Below are positions 1 through 7,433 of a stretch of 64,000 bases of DNA, in pieces. Made by a program: the position numbers and the translations under genes. The stretch lies in contig JAIXQR010000007.1 in NCBI GenBank assembly GCA_027485645.1, positions 620,001 to 684,000 of the forward strand. Reading direction: 5' to 3'. The notes beneath the pieces are model-generated. The model saw only the letters and a program-made list of their open reading frames with translations, made no database searches and was not told the DNA's origin. Each line of letters starts with the position of its first letter. Position 1 is the stretch's first letter. The stretch comes from a bacterium (GTDB taxonomy: Bacteria; Armatimonadota; Fimbriimonadia; Fimbriimonadales; Fimbriimonadaceae).

Positions 1-1010
1 GCGTCTGCCGCTTTGGCGAGCGCAGGATGAGACTTCTTCACTTCTTCGGGACTCTTGTTTTCCAGGAACACCAGTGCCATCAGCCGCGCGCCTTCCCGAG
101 CGGATTCATCCGCATTTTCAAACGAGTCGCCTCCAACGAGCCCCTGATAGCGAATTGTGTCGAGGATGTACTCAAACCAAGTTCGCGCCGCGACGCCGTA
201 AACCGCCAGACCCTTCACCTGATTCTCCGCCGCAATCATCGGGCCGAACGCGCCGCCCATGCTGTGGCCAAAGATGAACACGTTCTTGGTATCAACTTCT
301 GGAAGCGACTTGAGCTGCTTCAAAGTTTGTCGGTAGATATCCAGCTCCGTGGTGTAATCCATCGGCGCGAATGGTCCACCTTCGCTGTCTCCAACTCCCG
401 GCTTTTCCACGCGAATCGTCACAAAGCCGCTGTTCGCGAAGTCGTACAGAATCGGTCCGTCCAGCGAACTGACGTCTCCGACCGAAGTCTCCAAGGTGTA
501 GTCATAGGAGATCGGGGAGAAGCCTTGAATGAACATAAAGGCGGGGTACTTACCCGGCTTTCGGGGCTTCGAAATGATGGTCCGCATTCGCTGACCATTG
601 CTGACGACATGGCTGTAGATGACTTCAAAGTTCGCATTGCCCGGATCGCGTGGCTTTTCCAGCAACATCGCGCTCAGCGAAACCGGCTTTGCATCGCGCA
701 AGACTTCGAACTTAACCACCTTCCCCGTGGGAAGCGACCGAACGTACTCGCCAATCGTCGCTTGCTTCAGCGTTTGACCGTTGATGGCCATGACAATGTC
801 CCCTTCCTGAATCCCTGCCTTCTCGGCGGTGAGGCCAGCAATCGGCTTGCGGGCCAGCATGCCTTCGCCAGCCTTGAGCTTAAGTTTAGTGACAACGTCG
901 GCGGGAATCGGCGAGAAGGGCAATCCAAGCGCGCCGCGCCGGGGTAGGTCTGGCCCCGAAATGGGGGCTTGGGGAACGTGAAGGGCGAGTAACAATCCGA
1001 AGGCGATCAT
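1..1010 (-). CDS. PDZ-domain alpha/beta hydrolase, secreted (3' end outside window)
   Basis: I translated the minus strand from the ATG at 1010; the frame stays open to base 1, so the protein is cut at about residue 336. A short hydrophobic N-terminus (IAFGLLLALHV) looks like a signal peptide. Residues about 38-115 form a PDZ-like domain, with ending text such as AGIQEGDIVMAINGQ. An alpha/beta-hydrolase domain follows, with nucleophile-elbow GHSMGG (Ser250) and an oxyanion-type QGF motif. The family contains carboxyl-ester hydrolases and S9-like acyl peptidases; the substrate cannot be told. A PDZ domain in front of a hydrolase suggests periplasmic or outer-surface action. It is divergent from the PadR gene, with a perfect palindrome over the probable -10 region, so PadR control is likely (inference). 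Confidence 0.85.
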   Translation of the reverse strand, partial: MIAFGLLLALHVPQAPISGPDLPRRGALGLPFSPIPADVVTKLKLKAGEGMLARKPIAGLTAEKAGIQEGDIVMAINGQTLKQATIGEYVRSLPTGKVVKFEVLRDAKPVSLSAMLLEKPRDPGNANFEVIYSHVVSNGQRMRTIISKPRKPGKYPAFMFIQGFSPISYDYTLETSVGDVSSLDGPILYDFANSGFVTIRVEKPGVGDSEGGPFAPMDYTTELDIYRQTLKQLKSLPEVDTKNVFIFGHSMGGAFGPMIAAENQVKGLAVYGVAARTWFEYILDTIRYQGLVGGDSFENADESAREGARLMALVFLENKSPEEVKKSHPALAKAAD

Positions 1011-1020
1011 GGGTGAATCC

Positions 1021-1037
1021 TATTACAATTTGTAATA
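1021..1037. promoter_or_regulatory. Perfect palindrome, probable PadR operator
   Basis: TATTACAA-T-TTGTAATA is an 8-bp perfect inverted repeat with a 1-nt centre. It lies between the divergent hydrolase and PadR genes. Each arm supplies a TGTAAT-type -10 element in one direction; on the minus strand it falls 11 nt before the hydrolase ATG. A bound dimer would block both promoters, as expected for autoregulated PadR repressors. The binding itself is inference. Confidence 0.6.
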
Positions 1038-1093
1038 CCAGGAATCCGCGTATCATAAGTTCCCATTTCCGGCAGAAATGCACGGGCGACATT

Positions 1094-1690
1094 ATGAAGA
1101 AGAAACCGGGCTCGAGATCAGAACGAAACCTTTCCACCATCGAGTTGAGCGTGCTCGGCTTGGCGTGGCTTCGTGGGCCCTGCACCACCTACGCGATCAT
1201 GAAGGAGCTCTCCACTTCTGGATCGAGCTACTACAAGTCCCGCGCTGGCACTGCCTACTCCGTATCAAAGCGACTCGTGAGCTTCGGTCTTCTGGAGGAA
1301 ACCGCCGAGAACAATATTCAAATCACCCCCGCCGGCGTCGCCGCGATTCAGGAATGGATGGCACCGCCAATTCCCTTGCCCGATATCGCGCACTCCGCCG
1401 ACTTGATCCGGCTCCGATTCTTCTTCATTGGCATCATTCCGCTCGCCGATCGGCTCGCCTTTATCGATAGCTCCATTGATGGCCTGCTGGAGTTCTTGGA
1501 AAAATGCAAGTCACTTTTGAAGGACAACGAGGATATCGGCGACTACTTCGGCGTCCTCGCGACTATGTCCACTGTTCTCGAAACTAATGCCCGCATCGCG
1601 TGGCTCCGAGTGGTCCGTGACTTAGTCGAAAACCCGCTGGGACCCGACGATCCTTGGGCAGAAATCGCCCTGCAAAAGTGCCAAATCTAG
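1094..1690 (+). CDS. PadR-family transcriptional regulator
   Basis: 198 aa from the ATG at 1094. A longer GTG start at 1013 is possible but would run through the palindrome and adds no recognisable domain. Residues about 10-85 form a winged helix typical of PadR (TIELSVLGLAWL, then YAIMKEL, then AYSVSKRLVSFGLLEE), followed by an alpha-helical C-terminal half that in the family forms the dimer interface. PadR proteins are usually autoregulated repressors that respond to small hydrophobic ligands. The divergent PDZ-hydrolase and the palindrome at 1021-1037 are the obvious target. No clear Shine-Dalgarno sequence precedes the start. Confidence 0.88.
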   Translation: MKKKPGSRSERNLSTIELSVLGLAWLRGPCTTYAIMKELSTSGSSYYKSRAGTAYSVSKRLVSFGLLEETAENNIQITPAGVAAIQEWMAPPIPLPDIAHSADLIRLRFFFIGIIPLADRLAFIDSSIDGLLEFLEKCKSLLKDNEDIGDYFGVLATMSTVLETNARIAWLRVVRDLVENPLGPDDPWAEIALQKCQI

Positions 1691-1795
1691 CGGAACCACC
1701 CGAACCAACTAAAGCTACATGCTTACACCAAATTCAGAATTCATCGGCATAATGCCCACGCGGTGAGCAATAAGTGACACTTTTGCTTCCGATGG

Positions 1796-1831
1796 CGATA
1801 GTTTGACCACTATCGGAGTACCTTGAGATAA
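1796..1831 (+). promoter_or_regulatory. Promoter with inverted repeat upstream of csbD-like gene
   Basis: CGATAGT (1796-1802) and ACTATCG (1809-1815) form a perfect 7-bp inverted repeat. The loop TTGACC is itself a good -35 hexamer, with a GATAAC-like -10 about 18 bp downstream (1827-1832). AGGA at 1851-1854 is a well-placed ribosome-binding site for the ATG at 1861. A repressor or activator site laid over the -35 is inference. The 1691-1795 stretch before it holds nothing I recognise. Confidence 0.45.
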
Positions 1832-1860
1832 CGCGGCCGGATTCGGCTGCAGGACATACC

Positions 1861-2064
1861 ATGAATTGGAACATCATCGAAGGCAAATGGAAGGAACTCT
1901 CAGGATCACTAAAGGAAAAGTGGAGTGATCTGACCGACGGCGAGATTGGTCAGCTGACCGGCAAGAAGGAGCAACTAGAAGGCCTTGTCCAGCAGAAGTA
2001 CGGCCTTACCCAAGAAGCCGCCGCCGCCCAAGTCAACGAGTGGAGCGACAAGCTTAAACACTAA
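1861..2064 (+). CDS. CsbD-family stress-response protein
   Basis: 67 aa, the usual length of the family. The N-terminus (MNWNIIEGKWKELSGSLKEKW) followed by LTGKKEQLEGLVQQKYG is the CsbD signature: a small, very hydrophilic helical protein. CsbD proteins are induced by general stress or phosphate starvation in several bacteria, but their biochemical role is unknown. AGGA lies 6 nt before the ATG, making this one of the few genes here with a clear ribosome-binding site. The downstream BON lipoprotein, also an envelope-stress type protein, may be co-transcribed (67-nt gap). Confidence 0.92.
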   Translation: MNWNIIEGKWKELSGSLKEKWSDLTDGEIGQLTGKKEQLEGLVQQKYGLTQEAAAAQVNEWSDKLKH

Positions 2065-2131
2065 ACAACCTAGGCTTGGTAAGTGCCTTGGAACTGACCC
2101 GATTACCCCTTACTCCCGATCATCAATTCCT

Positions 2132-2521
2132 ATGAAACTTACCGCTCTCGCCATTCTCGCTGCCCTTTTCGTCGTCGGATGTGGAAACACTGCCGAAGGC
2201 ATGAAAGAAGACTCCGCCAAGAACCGTCAGAAGTCTGCCGAATCAACTGAGAACATCGTTGAAGGTGCGAAGAACGCTGGCGCCGCATTTGGTGCGGCCA
2301 CGATGCTCACTCCAAAGATCAAGACCGCGCTTGAAGCGGACACGCGGCTCAATCTGCCCGCCAACCTGATCGATGTCGACTCCACCGACGACAATGTCAC
2401 CCTAACCGGACACGTGACTTCTCAAGAACTGAAAGACCTTGCCGGGTCGATCACGACGAAGGTTATTGACGAAGCCAAGTCGAAGCAGAAACTCGAAAAC
2501 AAGCTCGAAATCAAGAGCTGA
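2132..2521 (+). CDS. BON-domain lipoprotein
   Basis: 129 aa from the ATG at 2132. The longer frame back to 1985 overlaps csbD and lacks a signal. Residues 1-17 are a lipoprotein signal peptide with lipobox VVGC (Cys17). Residues about 20-50 are a charged Ala/Lys/Glu linker. Residues about 55-125 form a BON domain (ALEADTRLNLPANLIDVDSTDDNVTLTG in outline), the module of OsmY-type proteins that binds phospholipid surfaces. Probable role: envelope maintenance during osmotic or other stress, consistent with the csbD-like neighbour. A strong stem-loop follows the stop codon. Confidence 0.88.
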   Translation: MKLTALAILAALFVVGCGNTAEGMKEDSAKNRQKSAESTENIVEGAKNAGAAFGAATMLTPKIKTALEADTRLNLPANLIDVDSTDDNVTLTGHVTSQELKDLAGSITTKVIDEAKSKQKLENKLEIKS

Positions 2522-2537
2522 TCCAGCAGAACTCCAA

Positions 2538-2561
2538 CCCCGAATTTGTAGAAATTCGGGG
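2538..2561 (+). terminator. Stem-loop after BON lipoprotein gene
   Basis: Two perfect 10-bp arms (CCCCGAATTT and AAATTCGGGG) with a 4-nt GTAG loop begin 16 nt after the stop codon. The following AAAGTTACTTTTGC is only moderately T-rich, so termination may be partial. It separates the lipoprotein from the YceI gene. Confidence 0.65.
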
Positions 2562-2612
2562 AAAGTTACTTTTGCTGGCGAATATTCAGAGGCATCGGAG
2601 CGTACATTTGGC

Positions 2613-3239
2613 ATGCGCTCTGCATGGCTCATACTTCTCCCGGCTGCTGCCCTCCTGATTGCCGCAACTCCCCAAAATCCTAACGCGATTGCTTTTGACC
2701 TAGATGACCCAAAGGGAGTCACGGGTATGACCATCGGAATCGACGCACCCCTTGAGCCAGTGCGAGGGTTCGCAGGTGGAATCACAGGAAACCTTCTCCT
2801 CAATCTGAAGGACCCCAAAAAGTCGACCGGCAAAGTCATCGTTGCGGCCGATAGTACGGAACTCGGTCGCAAGAATATGACCGGAGCCATGCATCAGGGC
2901 TGGTGCCTCGACGTGAAGAAGTACCCGACCATCGAGTTCTCCGTAAAAGAAGTTCTCGAAGTGAAGAAGGGCGAGGGCGATACCTACACCGCGAAAGTGG
3001 CAGGCGATTTCCTGTTCCACGGCATCACCAAGCCGCTCACGATCGACGCTACCGTGAAGTACCTGCCCGGCAAACTAAAGGCGCGAGGCGGCGTCGAAAA
3101 GGACGGCGACATCGTTCAGATCTACAGCAAATTCTCCGTCAATCGGCTGGACTTTGACGTGGCCCCCGATCTCAGCACGGACCTCATCGGAAACAAGATC
3201 GATATCGATCTTGCCCTCACCGGGATTGCCGTTCGATGA
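2613..3239 (+). CDS. YceI-family periplasmic protein
   Basis: 208 aa from the ATG at 2613. Upstream in-frame codons run through the terminator and carry no signal peptide. The N-terminus MRSAWLILLPAAALLIAA is a clear signal peptide. The rest is a YceI-like lipocalin fold: FDLDDP, the KVIVAADST segment, and the DFLFHGITKPLTIDATVKY strand pair that is the best-conserved part of the family. YceI proteins bind polyisoprenoids or other amphiphiles in the periplasm and are often stress-induced. The stop codon overlaps the start of the next gene (ATGA), so the two are probably translated together. Confidence 0.9.
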   Translation: MRSAWLILLPAAALLIAATPQNPNAIAFDLDDPKGVTGMTIGIDAPLEPVRGFAGGITGNLLLNLKDPKKSTGKVIVAADSTELGRKNMTGAMHQGWCLDVKKYPTIEFSVKEVLEVKKGEGDTYTAKVAGDFLFHGITKPLTIDATVKYLPGKLKARGGVEKDGDIVQIYSKFSVNRLDFDVAPDLSTDLIGNKIDIDLALTGIAVR

Positions 3240-3775
3240 TCGCGCCCCTTGCGTTCGCTCTGAGCCTCCAAACGGCGGCCGTTCAATCTCCCGGCCTTGC
3301 CATTGGGGACGAAGTCGCGCCATTTGAACCTTATTGGGTCTCCGGACCATACGCCGAAACTCGCCAGTGTCCCGTTTGCGAATATGGCGTGATGCCACTC
3401 GTCATCGTTTGGTCGCAGCTTAAGTCTCCCGACAAACTTAAGCCGATCGTTGAGGGCATCAATCAGGCCGTCGGTCAGGCTCCCAACGGGCGGCAAAAAG
3501 CGTTCCTGGTCGACCTAAACGAAACTGCCGGCGACGAGAAGTCTCGAACGAACTTGAAAGCCCTGGCCGATGCTTGGAAACTGCCGAAGGTCTTCTTCAT
3601 GAGCCGAGTCTTCAGCACCAAGGCGGTTCAGAAGGACTACAAACTCCAACCTTACGAAGGTTGGGAAACCATCGTTTACGTGGCCAAGAACCGACTCGTG
3701 ACCGCGAAGTTTGTCAATCCGAAACCGGCTGACATCAAGCAAATCCAAGAAGCCATCCGCGCCACCACGCGCTAG
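3236..3775 (+). CDS. Thioredoxin-like protein with CPVC motif, exported
   Basis: 179 aa, starting inside the YceI stop codon (ATGA overlap). Residues 1-18 look like a short signal peptide. RQCPVCEYG places a CPVC pair at Cys45 and Cys48, the position expected for the active-site disulphide of a thioredoxin-fold protein. VMPLVIVWSQ (strand), then FLVDLNE and a later YEGWETIVYVAKN strand, agree with a redoxin-like core. I do not recognise a named family. The coupling to YceI suggests both act in the periplasm, perhaps in oxidative-stress handling or lipid-carrier redox, but that is inference. Confidence 0.75.
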   Translation: MIAPLAFALSLQTAAVQSPGLAIGDEVAPFEPYWVSGPYAETRQCPVCEYGVMPLVIVWSQLKSPDKLKPIVEGINQAVGQAPNGRQKAFLVDLNETAGDEKSRTNLKALADAWKLPKVFFMSRVFSTKAVQKDYKLQPYEGWETIVYVAKNRLVTAKFVNPKPADIKQIQEAIRATTR

Positions 3776-3781
3776 TTCCGC

Positions 3782-4267
3782 TCAGCGCAACAGACCAAAC
3801 AAGACGATCAGGATCGCGATCCCGATGAGAATAAAGAGCGTGCGCTGAGATTGCTCACGCTCTCGCCGAAGCTCTTCGGGACTCTGGCTCGGACGCCGCG
3901 GTAACTCGATCGCCCGGCGATTTCGCTCCATCAGCTCCCGCACGGAGCGTAGCTTTAGCAACGGATTCGCTTCCTGCCGCAGTTCTGGGCTGGTTCGCTC
4001 CACGCGATAGAGCGGCTCTTCGAGCTCCCTCATCACGCCAACCAACCGCGCTTCGAGGTCCTGCCGCCGCATATCGGCAAGCTCCGTCGCCACGAAATCC
4101 GGATCTAACCCAAGGGTCTCGGCGACGTCCTCAACGGTGATGACATCCCGCGAGCGCCGGGAGACAACCTCTTCTTCTCCAGAAAAGTTATCGAGTCGGT
4201 GAAGAAGGTGTCGGAGCTCGTCATCATTTTCAATCTCGCCCCGAAGTAACTCTTCCCCGCTTTCCAT
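3782..4267 (-). CDS. Tail-anchored helical protein of unknown function
   Basis: 161 aa. A highly charged N-terminal region is followed at residues about 42-70 by VITVEDVAETLGLDPDFVATELADM, which resembles a helix-turn-helix or small three-helix module. Next comes an Arg/Glu-rich region, and then a single C-terminal hydrophobic segment (about 143-160, TLFILIGIAILIVLFGLL). This topology is a cytosolic domain anchored by its tail. I do not recognise the family. It lies 6 bp from the convergent thioredoxin-like gene and about 50 bp downstream of the aldo/keto reductase gene on the same strand. Confidence 0.7.
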   Translation of the reverse strand: MESGEELLRGEIENDDELRHLLHRLDNFSGEEEVVSRRSRDVITVEDVAETLGLDPDFVATELADMRRQDLEARLVGVMRELEEPLYRVERTSPELRQEANPLLKLRSVRELMERNRRAIELPRRPSQSPEELRREREQSQRTLFILIGIAILIVLFGLLR

Positions 4268-4316
4268 AGACTCAATTCAAATACGTTACCAGGCGTCTTG
4301 GGTTACCGCAATTCGA

Positions 4317-5213
4317 TCACATTGACCAAGGTTCGGCATGAGAATCATGGTCCTCTGACCACTTTCGGTGCAGGGCCAAAATCGCATCCATGATCTCTTC
4401 TGGCAACGCTTCGGCCTTCTTTGCCGCCCGCTGGAACTCCAAGAAATTCTCTCGCCGCGCCGTTGATCCCACCGTCGCCTGAACTTGGCCAATCCCAAGC
4501 GCAAAACGAACCGAAAACTCGGTCCAACTCTCGATTCCAGAACTCTGGAAGAGCGGTTCAATCTCCGCCGCACGTTGCCGCAGATACTTCGGCGCTCGAT
4601 CGTTCTCGCGCAATGCCTTGATGGATCCACCAGCCACGGTTCGCATCGCAATCACCGAGTGCTTTTGCCGCATCAGGATGTCCCACAGGTCGTTTCGCAC
4701 AAACCGCTGAAGCGGGTTCAGATAGAAAATGTAGCCGTCAATCAACCCTTCGGCAAACCCACCTTGAATCGCCATCTGCGCCGTCATTGAGGTCCAAGGC
4801 CAAACCTCCATCACAAACCGCTCCACCAGCCCTTCCTTCTTTAACTCGGCCAGCCCGGCGAGGCTGTCGCCACCATTCCGAAGGTCTTCCGCCAACTGCC
4901 CACCCGGACAAAGCTGACCAATCGCGAGGCTTGGCACATCTAACGCCTCGGTGTGAATCTGAACCTGACTTCGGACCTCATCCACCGTATTCCAGCCCAG
5001 CTTGAAGATTCCTGGCGGAACGCGCGAACCGTCTTCGTCAAATGCCGTGCGCAAAACCGAAAGCGCCTCGCCGTACTGGTGGCTGCTGTGAATCCAGATC
5101 CCGGCGTTCATCGCCGTTCGCGCCATCAGAACCCGTTCCGGAAATGGAATCGCCTCGTCCCCAAGCCGCGTTGTGCCGTAAATGTATGGGGAAAGGTCGG
5201 TGAGATTAGCCAC
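4317..5213 (-). CDS. Aldo/keto reductase superfamily protein
   Basis: 298 aa with a GTG start. The TIM-barrel pattern of the superfamily is visible: YIYGTTRLGDE at the start, NAGIWIHSSHQYGEALSVLRTAF where typical members read G.DTA..YG.SE..LG, a G...V....GR-type region late, and QVQATVGSTARRENFLEFQ matching the C-terminal NADP-binding strand. The catalytic Tyr of the tetrad is present (HQYG), but the usual Asp four residues before it is replaced (IHSSHQY), so activity is uncertain. Substrate unknown. It is divergent from the nitronate monooxygenase-like gene with 62 bp between starts. Confidence 0.72.
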   Translation of the reverse strand: MANLTDLSPYIYGTTRLGDEAIPFPERVLMARTAMNAGIWIHSSHQYGEALSVLRTAFDEDGSRVPPGIFKLGWNTVDEVRSQVQIHTEALDVPSLAIGQLCPGGQLAEDLRNGGDSLAGLAELKKEGLVERFVMEVWPWTSMTAQMAIQGGFAEGLIDGYIFYLNPLQRFVRNDLWDILMRQKHSVIAMRTVAGGSIKALRENDRAPKYLRQRAAEIEPLFQSSGIESWTEFSVRFALGIGQVQATVGSTARRENFLEFQRAAKKAEALPEEIMDAILALHRKWSEDHDSHAEPWSM

Positions 5214-5257
5214 GCTAAACAGTACCCATCCCGTCCGGCCTAGCTTATATCACACTC

Positions 5258-5266
5258 TGCCATAAT
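5258..5266 (+). promoter_or_regulatory. Extended -10 element, near-leaderless start
   Basis: TGCCATAAT is an extended -10 (TGn plus CATAAT). The predicted transcription start (about 5273) is 3 nt before the GTG at 5276. No -35 and no ribosome-binding site are visible. Confidence 0.5.
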
Positions 5267-5275
5267 TGATTTAGC

Positions 5276-6685
5276 GTGAACTATCCGCAGATCATCCAGG
5301 GCGGCATGGGAGTTGCCGTTTCCTCTTGGCCCCTCGCTCGGGCCGTCGCTTCGCAAGGTCAAATGGGTGTCGTGAGCGGCACCGGAATTGACACCGTCCT
5401 CGCCCGAAGGCTTCAACTGGGCGACGAAGGCGGCCACATCGCCGAAGCTCTCAAGCACTTTCCGATTCCAGAAATGGCGACTCGAGTCTGGGACCGGTAC
5501 TACATCGAAGGTGGAAAGGCCGAAGATGCGCCATTCAAGTCGAAACCGATTCCGAGCATCAACCCAAGCGATGCTCTCAACGACCTTGTCATCGTCGGGA
5601 CGTTTGTCGAGGTCTGGCTCGCAAAAGCCGGCCACGCTGGCCTAGTTGGCATCAATCTGCTCGAAAAGATCCAACTTCCGACCCTGGCGACGTTGTACGG
5701 CGCGATGCTAGCACACGTTGATGTCGTGCTCATGGGCGCCGGAATCCCCCGCGCTATCCCCGGCATATTGGACCAACTCGCCAAGGGTGAAGCCACCGAA
5801 ATGCGCATCGAAGTCAGTGGCGGTGACCCAGCCGTCTCCACTTTCGATCCCAACGACTACCTGCCCGGCACCCTCCCAAGACCAAAGTTCCTTGCCATCG
5901 TCTCCAGCGCATCCTTGGCTCAAGTTCTGGCGAAGAAGGCGCATCCGCCGGTCGACGGCTTTGTCATCGAGGGCCCAACCGCCGGCGGTCACAACGCACC
6001 CCCTCGTGGCACCATGCAGCTAAACGAGCGCGGCGAACCCGTCTATGGACCACGCGACACTCCCGAACTCGAGAAGTTCCGGGACCTCGGCCTCCCGTTC
6101 TGGCTTGCCGGATCGTTCGGCACCCATGAACGGTTGCAAGAAGCCCTCAGCGAAGGTGCCCAGGGCATCCAAGTCGGCACCGCCTTTGCGTTCTGCGAAG
6201 AATCCGGAATGTCCGATGCGATCAAAGCCGAGGTCATTCGCCGAAGCGTCGCGGGCGAGTCCGAGGTCTTCACCGACCCAGCCGCATCCCCGACCGGCTT
6301 CCCATTCAAGGTCCTCAAAATGGCCGGTTCCGTCTCTGAACCCGAAGTTGAAGCCTGGCGAGAGCGAGTATGCGACCTTGGCTACTTGCGCGAGCTTTAC
6401 CGAAAAGAAGACGGTGAGATTGGCTACCGCTGCCCTGCCGAGCCGATCGAGCTGTACGAAAAGAAGGGCGGCGACACTGCCAACACCGAAGGTCGAAAGT
6501 GCGTTTGCAACGGACTCCTCGCCACGGTTGGCCTAGGACAAATCCATCGTGGCAAAGCTGAGCCAACTCTCGTAACCGCCGGAGACGACGTCGCCCACGT
6601 GGCGCGCTACCTCCAGCCGGGCCATGAGACCTACTCGGCCAAAGACGTCATCACCACAATTCTAGGTAGCGCGCTCGAATCCTGA
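5276..6685 (+). CDS. Nitronate monooxygenase-like FMN enzyme (NMO/2-nitropropane dioxygenase family)
   Basis: 469 aa, GTG start chosen because it sits just behind an extended -10 and begins the conserved IIQGGMGVAVS strand. FMN-binding TIM-barrel motifs: GGMGV...LARAVASQGQMGVVSGTG near the N-terminus, GPTAGGHNAP with the family's catalytic-type His (His239), and LPFWLAGSFGT plus GAQGIQVGTAFAFCEES late. About 110 extra C-terminal residues (from about 355) contain several Cys (RCPAEP, KCVCNG) and are not part of minimal nitronate monooxygenases; longer members of this family have similar tails. It would oxidise alkyl nitronates or act as an enoyl-reductase-like flavoenzyme. The substrate is not known. 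Confidence 0.82.
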   Translation: MNYPQIIQGGMGVAVSSWPLARAVASQGQMGVVSGTGIDTVLARRLQLGDEGGHIAEALKHFPIPEMATRVWDRYYIEGGKAEDAPFKSKPIPSINPSDALNDLVIVGTFVEVWLAKAGHAGLVGINLLEKIQLPTLATLYGAMLAHVDVVLMGAGIPRAIPGILDQLAKGEATEMRIEVSGGDPAVSTFDPNDYLPGTLPRPKFLAIVSSASLAQVLAKKAHPPVDGFVIEGPTAGGHNAPPRGTMQLNERGEPVYGPRDTPELEKFRDLGLPFWLAGSFGTHERLQEALSEGAQGIQVGTAFAFCEESGMSDAIKAEVIRRSVAGESEVFTDPAASPTGFPFKVLKMAGSVSEPEVEAWRERVCDLGYLRELYRKEDGEIGYRCPAEPIELYEKKGGDTANTEGRKCVCNGLLATVGLGQIHRGKAEPTLVTAGDDVAHVARYLQPGHETYSAKDVITTILGSALES

Positions 6686-6700
6686 ACCCGTTCGAGCGCG
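6670..6700 (+). other. Stem-loop spanning the stop codon of the NMO-like gene
   Basis: CGCGCTCGAA (6670-6679) and TTCGAGCGCG (6691-6700) are perfect 10-bp arms with an 11-nt loop that contains the TGA stop. No T-tract follows, so it is more likely a 3'-end stabiliser or partial terminator than a classical terminator. Confidence 0.45.
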
Positions 6701-6716
6701 TACTTCCTACAACCAG

Positions 6717-7433
6717 ATGGCCGAACGTCGCTTCACCGAAAAGCAAACCGCCGAGATTCTCCGCCTAGCCGTTCAGGGGCAGAGCGAAAGCGGGCTAACG
6801 TCTGAGTCGGAGTTGCGAGCCGCTGCCCAAGAAATGGGCATCTCGCCCGAGGCCATAGAACGCGCGATTGCCAAGACCGAATCGGCCCCGCCCGGCACCA
6901 GCTACAGCCGGATGTGGGGCGGGCCGATGGGTATTGCTTTTGATGAATCGTTCGAAGGTGAGCTCACCAACGACGTTTGGGAAGAAACCATCGCCGATGC
7001 CCGCAAGACCTTCGGTGACGAAGGCACCATTTCTGAACGCGAGAACGTTCGGGAGTGGACGTGCACAGGAGGCGGGCTCGTCCCGATTCAGCTCACCCTT
7101 CGGCAACAGAAAGGCACGGTCCGGCTAAACGCTTCCAGTCGCCTCGATGGACTCGCGACAATGACCGGCGTCCTCGCGCTCCCGGTCCTCTTGATCGGAA
7201 TGGCACTCATCGGAAAGTTCGGCGGCAGAACCCCGCTCGGAATCCCGCTCTTCATGATGCTGTTCGTAGCGCTGGTGCTGTTTGTTGCCCGCCATCTTTT
7301 CAGCCGCTACTCGCACGGGCATGCGGAAAGCATGAACTTAGTAACCAGACGGTTGAGGTCCCGGCTTGCCGAGACCTCAACCGAGCCAACTCTTCAGGCC
7401 GACCAAGCGGAAGAAGAGCACCTGACCGCCTAG
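6717..7433 (+). CDS. Unknown protein with two C-terminal membrane helices
   Basis: 238 aa. Residues 1-55 form a helical module (RRFTEKQTAEILRLAVQGQ, then LRAAAQEMGISPEAIERAI). I have seen this kind of N-terminus on uncharacterised membrane proteins from several phyla, and it resembles a small winged or SHOCT-like module. The middle (about 65-140) is a soluble beta-rich domain. Two hydrophobic helices follow at about 147-166 and 174-194, then a charged tail. The function is unknown. Its TAG stop interlocks with the TAG of the convergent GH2 gene in a shared CTAG. Confidence 0.75.
   Translation: MAERRFTEKQTAEILRLAVQGQSESGLTSESELRAAAQEMGISPEAIERAIAKTESAPPGTSYSRMWGGPMGIAFDESFEGELTNDVWEETIADARKTFGDEGTISERENVREWTCTGGGLVPIQLTLRQQKGTVRLNASSRLDGLATMTGVLALPVLLIGMALIGKFGGRTPLGIPLFMMLFVALVLFVARHLFSRYSHGHAESMNLVTRRLRSRLAETSTEPTLQADQAEEEHLTA

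Noticed and set aside
27-947. 306-aa open frame on the plus strand
   Set aside because: It is antisense to the PDZ-hydrolase; the protein has no recognisable domain while the minus strand gives signal peptide, PDZ and GHSMGG.
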